Source: Narthecium ossifragum (taxonomy: Eukaryota > Streptophyta > Magnoliopsida > Dioscoreales > Nartheciaceae). From it: DNA of 64,000 nt. The stretch covers positions 36,384,527 through 36,448,526 of the forward strand of contig OY986964.1 in assembly GCA_963920575.1 (NCBI GenBank), written 5' to 3'. Both the position numbers and the translations under genes were made by a program. Below the pieces are notes generated by a model. It did no database searches. It worked only from the letters and a program-made list of their open reading frames with translations, and was not told the DNA's origin. The first letter of the stretch is position 1. Each line of letters begins with the position of its first letter. Positions 32,088 to 47,032 of the stretch are shown here, one piece after another.

Positions 32088-35000
32088 TGGATAACCTCGG
32101 ACCCAAGGGAATGCTCGTCCCCTGTAACATCAAGTTTGCAACGCTTGGGCTGGCTTTCTACCGGGTATGGCGCTGCATTTTCTTCTCCTCTTCGAGGAGT
32201 GAAGCCCGGGGGAGTAGCCCTGTCCTCCGCTATATCCATGCCTTGGCTGGCGAGTAGCTCATCCTCTTGCTCCAGTTGGCGCATGGCAACGACCGCCCGC
32301 TGCGAGCCACTCCCCTGCAGAGCCTTGACCAGAGCCAAGTGCCCGTCATGATGCGCCTCCTCCATGGCTTCATCGTCTAACTCCAGATGCTCCGACTCCT
32401 TGATGGTGATAGATTCAAACGTTTTGTAGCCGCGCGGAATAACCAGGGGACCTGGCCTATTGCCCATGTTGCGTTCCCGCGCATACCAGCCCACTTCCTA
32501 CAAGGTCAGTGTCGCGAGTTCATCGTCGTCCATATCCGCCATGGTCTTCTCTATCGGGCTGAAACGGTTGGACATGGGCCAGCGTTTGCCGCCCGAACTT
32601 GCGACCTGAGCCCAAGTTCTATTGGGCTTTCCATGCTGGGGCCCGCTAGCTTCCACCTTATAATGGGCAGCGGAAACCCTAGGACCCTTAGAGCCCTCGC
32701 GTGCGCCGCCACCAGCCATCCTGGATCCCGTGCACTCGGCGCCTGATAAGACGTGAAAAGTGCACAAATCACCCTTTTAACTAGGTCTCGTTAGTCTCCG
32801 AGCAATGCTATTTTGATTGTCTTTTCTCCATTTCAGGCTTAAAGACCCTCAACGAAGATTAGATCAAGTTTGGTGCTAAAACGAACAAATAAAGAACCTG
32901 CTAGGAGCAAAAGAGCAAAGGAGCAAAGATGAACCATCTTTGACATCAAAACTGTACCTGCTCAGGACGAACCAGATGATGTACCATATATGGTTGGAAA
33001 GCTCTTGAAGTCTAGATTCCAGAACTTTTTACGGTTCATGATTTGGAGTTTCCTAGAGGAAGATATGCTATTTTTAGTACAGAGGTGCAGAAGAAGCAGT
33101 TACGGAAAACAAGATCGATCTCATCCAAAAGGAGATCGATCTCCTTGGGCGCTGCGGAAAAAATAGAAGGAAATTGACTAATCCGAGTTAGGGTTTGTCT
33201 TAGGCTATAAATAGCCTTATTTGGGGGCGTTTTGGCAGCCTTCCAGAGCCGAATTTTCGTCATATCTTAGGGTTTCTCTTAGTTTCTTTTCCAAAAATTA
33301 GGTTAGATCTTTGGTGGAAGATTCATGGGTGGAGCGCGGCGACAACCTTCATCGACGGATCTCCTTCCTAAGATGAGTAACTAATCTCTAGCCTAGGGAT
33401 TTCTATGATGTAATAGCGAATCTTTCTAGGTTTTTCCTATGGATCAGAGCATGTACTTTATGATGGTTTAATGGATAGATTTCATATTTTATATATCTAT
33501 TGGTAATCTTTCTTATGGTGAATGGATTGTTTGCTCTTTGTGCCCTAATTTCGGTCTGTCTTGTCTCGGTTTTTTCGTGGGTATACAGCCGGATTTTGTG
33601 AAAACTCAAAACATAAAAGTTGTAGATCTCTGTCTTAACTTTCCAACGAATCTTGAATCGTCTCGTTTCGAGTTCGGATGTGAAAGTTACGCTGAGATTA
33701 CGCTCGCTGATTTTGAGCATTGCATGTTAGAGGCTAGGATTAGGACTTGTTCAAGTTGCTTTCATGCTAGAACCATGTTAGATCTTTGGATTGGATTCTA
33801 AACCCTAGCTTATGATTGTAGGAGTGCTAGAACCACTGCCTTAATGCTAGAACCATTAAGACCTATGATTGTAACCTACGATTCATTCTTTATCTTTATC
33901 GATTAGGCGATCTCAAAGTGCTAGAACCACTTTGATTATTTTCATACCAATTATCCGCTGATTTGTTCTTCATTCCGACATAGGCTTCTAATGAATCTAT
34001 GTTGAGTGATAGTGGACCTAGCCGATCTTCTATCAACCCTAGAAAACCATCTTGAACTTATTGAATTGCTTTTATCCTAGGAAGACCTAGTTAGTTCTTT
34101 ATTACGGATTAGAAATCTCTTGGCCGTTTATCCTATTATTTTTCAGTTGAGTTTAATCTGAGTTAAGAGTAGTTTAAAAACCCAAAATCATTTCCTTTAT
34201 CAATCTTTTGATTTAGAACTATACGAGGTAATTATACTTAACACTTCTTTTCCCTGTGGACCGACTCGGACTCATTGCTATCTACCCATAAAGTAGTTAG
34301 TTAGTGATTCGGATTATAAATTTCTAATTTTGGCGTTCTTGTTAAGACCACGACACTTTTCAAGGCGTGTCAGCGCCGCCACCGCTCCCCTCTCCTGGTT
34401 GGGCCCTCCGGTGCACGTCCTTTGTCCTATTGTCCGGTACGGGACCAGGTCTGCTGTCGTCAGGGTGTGTTGGTGCGCTGTCAGGTGCTGTCGCCTCACT
34501 ATGCTGAGCTGTCTGCTGAGGTGGCATGAGCGGCCGTACATCGTCTTCCCCAGGGACGCCTCTCCTGCGCGGTTGCACAGTTGCCGCCGGTGCCGGAGCC
34601 TCAGGGATTCCCCATCTCGGGTTCCTCGCCCCTCGACGGCGGTTCTGCACAGTGTGCCATGCTCCAGGTATGCATCTCTCCTCCGGTTTACTCATGTTGT
34701 CTTGGTCGATGCTCATATGTTCCACGGGATTAACGGCATCGGGGTTGTGAACTGGTGTTTGGTCTCCCTCCCTTACCTGCTCCTTCCCTTTGTTACTTGC
34801 TGGAGTTTGGGGCTTGAATGACTCCTTCTCCGGGCATCCGCTCTCCCTATGGCCAAGTAGGTTGCACCCGTCGCAAATATGAATGTTCTCATACACAAAA
34901 GGCTGGAGGAAAAAGTCCGTCTCTCCACCTATGCCCTCCCGCGGTAGGTAGGTTCCGATACACGCCGGGATAGTGAGATCAGCTTCGACACAGACCCGAG

Positions 35001-35648
35001 CGTACTTGCACCGGTCCGTGAATTTGGTGACAACGTCGATGGCAAGGGGCACTCCAACGTCAGCAACCATGTCAAAGATGGCTTGCCTATCAAAAAACTC
35101 CGGAGGGAGGTCGGGGATGCGAATCCATATCGGAGCTTTTGTGAACGCCTCAGCGGTGGGACGGAAGCAGTTCCTCCACCTAATGAGCGCCAGCGGCAAT
35201 CCATCGACCATCCATGGGCCTCCGGTGAGAACACGAAGCAAGTCCTCTTCTGATTCAAACTTGAAGGCGAACACCCCCTTCGCCATATCCGTGACCAGGA
35301 AGGCAGGAATGGAGCATCGGTGCGCCAGAGCCCAGCTAAACGTCGCCAGAGGAATTCAATGCCGACCCTCCCTCCGACGAACCTCCCAAAAAGGGTGTGA
35401 CTCCATCTGCTCATGAGGCGCTGAAGGAACTCAGGCGACATCTCAGTTTTCCCAAGGCGGAACTTGCCCGGACCATTCTGTGTTATTTCCTCCGCGAGCT
35501 CAGCTCCGCTCATCATCTCTGAGAAGCTGAGAGCTGTGGCGGAAAAACGGGGTCTCTGGTTGGCGGTTGGGGTCTTCGTTGATCTGGGAACCGGCAGAGC
35601 GTTGAGACGGTCCAGGTCCGGCGGGCGGGGCTCTCGTACTCCTCCCAT
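32084..35648 (-). pseudogene. LINE ORF1: RNA-binding, zinc-knuckle protein, interrupted by solo LTR 2
   Basis: The frame starts at the ATG 35646-35648 (MGGVREPRPP). It contains a DUF4283-like domain (KGVFAFKFESEEDLLRVLTG, GPWMVDGLPLAL, WIRIPDLPPEFFD) and a zinc knuckle, CDGCNLLGHRESGC. It runs into the solo LTR at GEGSGGGA and resumes on the other side as ECTGSRMAGGG, ending at 32084. Defects are a frameshift near 35330-35350, between the first ~110 codons and the DUF4283 part, and an in-frame TAG at 32498-32500. The frames on each side of the LTR agree exactly after removal of the insert. Confidence 0.87.
32744..34372. mobile_element. Solo LTR 2 (1,629 bp), inserted in LINE ORF1
   Basis: The insert starts TGATAAGACGTGAAAAGTGC and ends CAAGGCGTGTCA (TG...CA), flanked by GCGCC at 32739-32743 and 34373-34377. 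Removing it and one GCGCC restores the ORF1 frame. There is no internal coding region. The right end has TTCCCTGTGGACCGACTCGG followed by TCATTGCTATCTACCC, reminiscent of Athila/Tat-type Ty3/gypsy LTRs, an assignment from memory only. Confidence 0.82.
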
Positions 35649-35676
35649 TTTCTCTTCTCCAACCGAACAAAAGAGT

Positions 35677-36143
35677 ACCCTTTGATAATTTGCAATGCAT
35701 GATATATTGATATGCCAACCCTTTTCTATCCATCTAGGAAAGCCAGCTCTTAGCCTGTCCTCGGTCCTCACGTGAGTCCGGTGGAGTCACCGTCCCTCGA
35801 ACGTGAGCATAACCAGTGCCCGGCGGCGAGGGTAAAGTTATCCCGCGGCGGAGCATTAGATCCGACTGACCCAGTCACGAGTCACCGCCGCCGTCCATTC
35901 ATCAGATCCGTGTCGACGTGGCACACGGAAGCCGAGGCATCGGCCTAATGATATCGACCGACACACGTGTCCACGTGAACTTAACGGTCACAGAATCCGA
36001 CACTGCCGGTACGGGCACCGCCCAGCCACGCCTCCTCACGTGCGCCCACCCCCAAACCATGTGACATCACACGCCCGGCTACCCCGCGTTCACCGCAGAG
36101 TTCAAGACTTTGTTCGAGCAAATCTATTTTTTAAACATTGTAC
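35677..36143. promoter_or_regulatory. GC-rich stretch with four CACGTG G-boxes; no adjacent gene found
   Basis: CACGTG occurs at 35769-35774, 35964-35969, 35972-35977 and 36037-36042. A GACGTGGCA is also present near 35914. This density is typical of an ABA- or light-regulated promoter, but no coding exon was recognised within 2 kb on either side except the distant DYW-PPR gene (3' end facing). It may be a promoter separated from its gene or one for a non-coding transcript. Confidence 0.4.
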
Positions 36144-36437
36144 GATTCGTTTGGATTAAATATAAAATAAATTTGCATAATGGATAAGTTAAGGGGCCAT
36201 TTGAATTAAGAATATGATAAGTTTGTACGTTGAATAAAGTAAAAGTTATACAAACATTAAAGATATTTATATAAGATTATGAATAAAGTGTTTGGATGTA
36301 TAAATGGAGTTTATACATATTTATCATTAATCCAAACGAGTCCTAAAAGTTATATAAACATCGAAAAAAGTCATGCACGATTTAGACAAAAGTGTTTGTA
36401 TATATAAACGTACTTTATCCTCGATCCAAATGGACCC
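36144..36437. mobile_element. Nested or overlapping MITE-like inverted-repeat elements
   Basis: GATTCGTTTGGATTAA at 36144 is inverted as TTAATCCAAACGAGTC near 36327-36342. GGGGCCATTTGAATTAA at 36193 is inverted as GATCCAAATGGACCC near 36423-36437. The two pairs overlap, so at least two short elements of related type are involved. They are non-coding, and target duplications were not resolved. Confidence 0.55.
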
Positions 36438-38123
36438 TATATATGTTATTATATTTTTCGCATTCGCATGTTCTATGCTCAAAAATACCAGTCATTAGTA
36501 ATGAGAAGGCTAACTGCTCATGGTTGGCTTTCATGTACTTCATCAGATCAGAGTTCAAACGAATCTAACCTGGAACTCTTGTATGTAGAATAACAAACTT
36601 ATGAGATCTAAATTTGATAAACAACACGAGGCATCTTTGACTGAAATTTTTTTGATCTGATGGAACATCACAATCTTCTACTTGTTTTAATCGGTTTAAA
36701 ATCTGGTGACATTTGGCAATCCACAACCGGCTGTTGACCGGATTTTTCATTTTTTGGTGTTTTGTTTTGAGATTTAAAGGTTGCACCTCCCATACAAACA
36801 TGGAAACTATTTCTGCAAAACTTTGCAAATTTTTTTTTAAATGAGTCCCACATTGGCTGGTATGGCTGGCCACATCACTGAGACACATGGGAGCCACATC
36901 AGTGCCACATCATTTCTCAAAAAAATCGCAGGAAAAGAAAAATACTACGTTCTTCATCAATTGAAAGTTTGGAACAAGGGAACCCATCCTCCAAATCTGA
37001 ATCTTGGACCCTCATTGCCGATCAATAGTTCGTGCTCATGTGGGGCTCATGCCATCAATAAGAGAGGGGAGTGGCATGGGAGGTTGGTTCTTGTTAAATG
37101 GGTGTGTCCTCTGCTCTGTAGACAAGAGCATCCCAACCTTCTCAGACACGTAACATGTCTCTGTCTCACAGCACCACCATGTCTCAATGCCAAGAAGTTG
37201 CCATTTGGCCCATCTTTTGTTTGTGGAGATCCATAGAGGATGTTGCAAGGTAAGCAGTAGGGCCTCTGCTTGGCTCATTCTTGTGTCAAGGGAATATGGG
37301 AGGCTTCACCAGAAAGGGCCACTCTGTGTAGAACTCTGGGGACATTGATGGCTAAGCTGCCTGGCGAAAAGGGGACAACAGCATTTTCCAGTTGGCTTGA
37401 GGGTGCCCCCACAGCATCCCGGCTTATGGTCGCCGGCAATTGCGACTCCCTGTAAGTAAGTAGAGCACAAACAGGCTATAACAATGAGTTTGAGAGAGAT
37501 CTAAATAACACAAAAGAAAGAGCTACAAATATGAATTATCATTAATGCTAGAGCTGTCTAGTACCTTGTGCCTTGATGCTATTAGCTCAAATTCTGTCTC
37601 AGTAGCATTTTCCTTATGAGTAATTGTCATGAATCAGCATTAATGCTATAAATGACTGATTGGGCTATGTACCCTGAAAAAAGGGTCATCTCCACGAAAG
37701 CATTTTATGTACAATTGGGTTAAAAATGGCAGTTACCACTCATTAACAAGAACAAAGATACTGTACTCGATTGAAAGTAAAACTACAGCTAAAAAGCTAA
37801 TGAAGCATAAAAATGTTATACGCAGCTGTGAGAGTTAGTAATCAAGATTTTCAGTACAATCACTAGAATACTGTGATTTACAACATTCAAGAAACCAATC
37901 AATGTGTCCGGGTTCCTTATTTGCACCACTTAGGCCTCTACATCTGCTTAGCTGCTCTCCCTACTACAAAAATGCCTCCACAAAGTGGACGGAGTCAACC
38001 AACCTCGAAAATTAAACAGAATGGCACCCACGATTAAACCATTTATATATCTATATACCCGATCAGTTTATGAATAACTTATCTCATTGAATATTGGTAT
38101 AAAAAAACTGAAAAGGACAGACA
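36438..38123. other. Intergenic; no gene supported
   Basis: A 131-codon frame at 36841-37236 shows no family features. The part from 37000 to 37460 is GC-balanced and could be transcribed non-coding DNA. The right end is probably the 3' UTR of the DYW-PPR gene. Confidence 0.35.
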
Positions 38124-40451
38124 TCACCAGTAATCTCCGCAAGAGCAACATCCATTTCTAAAATGATGGAAGCGGTTGGAATCTCTAACAATGATCTCTC
38201 TCTCAGTAATTCTTGATATGAATTTAGTAGCACTGTGGCAATCCCCACAGACCCGCAAGTTCTTGAAGATCCGTATAGATGATTTAGGCGGCGTGGCTAT
38301 GATGCCAAAGGCTATAGCCAACCTCTCGCTATGGCTTGTCAAGATATGCTCCTTCTCATCCTCCTCCACGTCTTGAAGGACAAAGCTGTAGTCAGGGACA
38401 TAACCCAGGCTCTTCATTTTGGCTGACAAGACAACTATCTCTTTGGAGATCTCTCCATATCGAGGGTGAGTCTGGTTTCCAGTGAAAAACACATTCACCT
38501 CATTATTCACCTCAATTGAACTCCACCCAGGAGTCTTTTTCAATTGTCTATGTTTCGCCAGAGATCTCACTTCATCGACTCGTTCCCAACTACCAACTTT
38601 AGCATACATATTGGACAAAAGGACATAGTATCCTACATTGCCTGGGTCAAGTTCAAATAGATGCCTCGAAGCCAATGTACCTAATTCAACCTTACCATGA
38701 ATCCTGCAAGCACCAAGAAGAGCACCCCACACACCACTGTCGGGCGTCAGTGGCATGTTTTTAATGAATTCATAGGCATCCTCAACCTGGCCAGCTCGGC
38801 CAAGCAAGTCTACCATGCATGCGTAATGCTTTGCAACAGGCTTGAGTCCATAGTCTTTGTGCATAAGCTGAAAGCACCGTTTGCCATACTCAACTAATCC
38901 AGTATGGCTAAAAGCTGACAACAAGGAAATAAAGGTGACATGGTCTGGCTGAACACCCTCACGTTGCATTTTCTGAAAGAGCATCATTGCCTTCTCTCCA
39001 TGGCCATGGATTCCATAACCAGCTATCATAGCATTCCATGGACCTGATCTCCTCCTTGGTACTTCTTCAAACAATACCATAGCATCGCCCAATCTCCCAC
39101 ATTTCGCATACATATCTATCAGGCAAGTTCCAACAAACACATCCAAATGCAATCCCATGGGAATGGCTCGCGCATGCATTCTCATCCCTTGCTGTAAGGC
39201 GCCAACATGTGCATATGCAGGCAGAACGCTTACGAGCGTCCCCTGTATTGGTCTCAAACCCTCACATTTCTCCATAGTTTCATAGACCTTGATCGCCTCA
39301 GTAGCGAGCCCATTTTGAGAATAGCCCGTGATCAGAGTATTCCACGATATAACATCTCTAATGGCCATCCTATCAAACACACTACGCGCCAACTCAATCT
39401 TCCCCAACTTCCCATACAAATCAACTATCGCATTGTCGACAAAGATGTCATGGATATCCCAACTCCTCCTGACGACATAACCATGCACTGACCGACCACC
39501 CCGTACGTCTCCAATTTGAGCAAGAAGCGATGCCAAGCTTACCATAGTCAGGGCGTCAGGCTTGATACCATCTCGCCACATCTCTTCGAAGAGCCCAAGG
39601 GCATTCGCCGGTCTACTGGCCTGCTCATAAGCGGAAATAATTGAATTCCAAGTGACCAAATCCCTAATTTCCATTCCTTCAAATACCCTCTGAGACTCTG
39701 CCAAACGACCCAACTTAGCATACATGTCAATCAAAGCATTTGACACGAAGAGCTCTAAATCCAATCCATATTTGATAGCATAGACATGGATCAACATCCC
39801 TATCAAGAGGTCCTCCAATGGAGAGCAAACCGGAATGACACTGCAAACTGTCACTTTATCAATCCCGACCCCGTCGTTGACCATCCGCCTGAATACCCTT
39901 AACGCATCTCCAAACATGCAATTCTGACAGAAGGCCGAGACCATTGCGTTCCATGAGCCTAAATCCCTAACGGGCATTTCAAGAAACACCCTCTCGGCGT
40001 CCCCCACCGACCCAAATCGAGAATACATGTGAATCAACGAAGACGACACAAAGACATTGGGATCGAAACCCAACCTGAATACCAACGAGTGGGTCATCCT
40101 CCCGTCGGATAAGTTCGAGGAGGCTTTGAGGACGGCGGGGAGGGTGAATGAGTCGGGGCGGGAAGGGGACTGGAGGAGGCGGCGGAAGAGAAGGAGGGCG
40201 TGGGAGGGTAGGCGGTGCCGGAGATGGGCGGTGATGATGGAGTTGAAAAGGACGGTGGAGGGGGAGGAGGGGAGGTGGTGGAATACAAGGGATGCGGAGG
40301 GGAGGTCGGTGAGGCGGGAGTATAGGTTGAGGAGATCGACGCAGAGGAAAGGGTCGCGGTGGCGGCCGGATACGAGGAGGAGGGCGTGAAGGGGGGCGGC
40401 GAGGCGTGCGGAGGTGCAGGCGAGGAGGTGGCGGTGGAAGTCCACGGCCAT
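38124..40451 (-). CDS. EMB2758: DYW-class PPR protein, EMB2758 (At4g33990)-like
   Basis: An intronless gene of 775 residues. About 15 PLS-type PPR units are visible, with repeated 'LIDMYAKxGRL' and 'WNxxIxxYxxxG' motifs. The E/E+ region follows (WGALLGACRIHGKVELG, VGYYVLLSNMYAKVG, KKTPGWSSIEV). The C-terminal DYW cytidine-deaminase domain has HSERLAIAFG (HxE) and RVCGDCHSATKF (CxxCH), ending CCSCGDYW. All catalytic signatures are intact, so it is predicted to edit C to U at specific organellar transcripts. The close match over VLQDVEEDEKEHIL and FIKNMPLTPDSGVWGALL points to EMB2758, an embryo-essential gene in Arabidopsis. The first ~130 codons are extremely GC-rich and the remainder is AT-richer, a monocot-type gradient. 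It diverges from TGS1 with 207 bp between start codons. No clear targeting peptide is seen before PPR-like sequence, so a longer transcript start is possible. Confidence 0.93.
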   Translation of the reverse strand: MAVDFHRHLLACTSARLAAPLHALLLVSGRHRDPFLCVDLLNLYSRLTDLPSASLVFHHLPSSPSTVLFNSIITAHLRHRLPSHALLLFRRLLQSPSRPDSFTLPAVLKASSNLSDGRMTHSLVFRLGFDPNVFVSSSLIHMYSRFGSVGDAERVFLEMPVRDLGSWNAMVSAFCQNCMFGDALRVFRRMVNDGVGIDKVTVCSVIPVCSPLEDLLIGMLIHVYAIKYGLDLELFVSNALIDMYAKLGRLAESQRVFEGMEIRDLVTWNSIISAYEQASRPANALGLFEEMWRDGIKPDALTMVSLASLLAQIGDVRGGRSVHGYVVRRSWDIHDIFVDNAIVDLYGKLGKIELARSVFDRMAIRDVISWNTLITGYSQNGLATEAIKVYETMEKCEGLRPIQGTLVSVLPAYAHVGALQQGMRMHARAIPMGLHLDVFVGTCLIDMYAKCGRLGDAMVLFEEVPRRRSGPWNAMIAGYGIHGHGEKAMMLFQKMQREGVQPDHVTFISLLSAFSHTGLVEYGKRCFQLMHKDYGLKPVAKHYACMVDLLGRAGQVEDAYEFIKNMPLTPDSGVWGALLGACRIHGKVELGTLASRHLFELDPGNVGYYVLLSNMYAKVGSWERVDEVRSLAKHRQLKKTPGWSSIEVNNEVNVFFTGNQTHPRYGEISKEIVVLSAKMKSLGYVPDYSFVLQDVEEDEKEHILTSHSERLAIAFGIIATPPKSSIRIFKNLRVCGDCHSATKFISRITEREIIVRDSNRFHHFRNGCCSCGDYW

Positions 40452-40658
40452 GGCATGGTGGGATGGCGGGAAAAAAAGACGGTTTTGGCGCGAACGGGAG
40501 GAAGTCAGCCACAGCCAGTCATTAGCAGACCCGGATCCTTTACTGACCCGAATCCGACCGCTTTACCCGCCGACGGTATATAAAGAAGACACACTCCTCA
40601 CGGGCGGGGTTTAGTCCAGTGGTCCAGTTCTAAATTCTCACACCTCGCTAAGGCATCC
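40452..40658. promoter_or_regulatory. 207-bp divergent promoter between EMB2758-like and TGS1
   Basis: The entire gap between the two start codons. TATATAAA at 40577-40584 lies 75 bp upstream of the TGS1 ATG. No TATA box is evident on the other strand. Both promoters and both 5' leaders must fit in this gap. Confidence 0.7.
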
Positions 40659-45979
<5,321 letters not shown>

Positions 45980-47032
45980 AGAGGATGGTCATTGCAAAAG
46001 CTGTTGGTTGTCCATGGCAGTCGCCATGCACTGTGCATGAATTTTCCCTGACAATATATATTGTAATTATAACAGTCTAATTATCTCCTGCTTGTAGGTG
46101 GGTTGTTGATGTATATCTAGTCAATTATCTTTGTCAGGTTGTTGCGTAATGTTCTGCAACTGCAATGAAGAGGTGACAATTTCAACCATGTTTGAGAAGT
46201 TGTTTCTTCCTTTACAGTTTAGTTTAGGCTGCAGTTGATCTTAATGATAGTATTATTAAGCTTCTCTTTGGAGAAGTTGAGGTGCAGAAAAATGGTCCTT
46301 ACGGTTGTAAGAAAACTTTTTAATGCGCAATTGTTGTTTGCTAATCCTTCATAAACAGATAAGGGAGAGATTGTAGAACCGGTGATATCTACGTTGATAA
46401 GAACTCTGTGACAAGTGCAATCACATGATATGAACGGATTAAAGGGGTTATTCTCATTTTATTTTTATTTTTTCATCAAACATCAAAACAATGATTACGA
46501 AATTACTACTATTTTATCTGTCATATTCATCTTTATTTTTTCTTACCCTCACTCTTTTTAACCCCTTTGACCATATTTCCCTTGACCCGAACCAAACGAT
46601 GCTAAAGATCAACATGAATTAGATGAAACTTACAAGGGGGGGAATACATATATCAGTGATTTTATAAACAAAAAAAGCTTGTGTCCATCGGCATCGTTTG
46701 TTTCCAATCTCCAACATTATAAGGGCCCCACCGTCTGGAGATCCAAAAGGCCTACTTGCTTACTTGTTTTGCTGGTGATGAATAAAAATCGCCACCGTCA
46801 GGCTAAATTCCTACATTGATCATAAGGTATGACCAGTGCTCAGGAGTGCAGCTTAGTGCATATGTATGATTATGCATTAAAAAAAAAAAAGAGAGCACGC
46901 CAGATGTTTGACTGATGACATGAAACGACTCACCAATTTCTTGCCTTCTCTTTCCAGTTCATCAGATCAGCATGCTCATCAGTCTACCATGGCGTCTAAC
47001 GGAATAGATCTTCAACTATCAGCAAAATCCAT
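45980..47032. other. Intergenic between TGS1 and DJ1C (convergent 3' ends)
   Basis: The 3' flanks of two convergent genes, AT-rich. No gene, RNA or repeat was recognised. Confidence 0.4.

Larger units (their letters stand above)
25471..35658 (-). mobile_element. Near-complete L1-type LINE (~6.0 kb), split by two solo LTRs
   Basis: The 18-bp direct repeat CCAACCGAACAAAAGAGT lies exactly at 25453-25470 and 35659-35676 and bounds the element. The poly-A end reads as TTTTTTT at 25471-25477, so the element is on the minus strand. Removing the two insertions (2,508 and 1,629 bp) and one copy of each 5-bp duplication leaves about 6.0 kb. ORF1 and ORF2 follow in order. The 5' end stops only 10 bp before the ORF1 start, so any 5' UTR is short or truncated. 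Coding defects show it is inactive. Confidence 0.93.

Noticed and set aside
36841..37236. 131-codon plus-strand frame
   Set aside because: No family features, Cys/His-rich by chance, no splice or promoter support; left as intergenic.
39979..40512. Proline-rich minus-strand frames overlapping the DYW-PPR start
   Set aside because: Shifted shadows of the GC-rich 5' end of the PPR gene.
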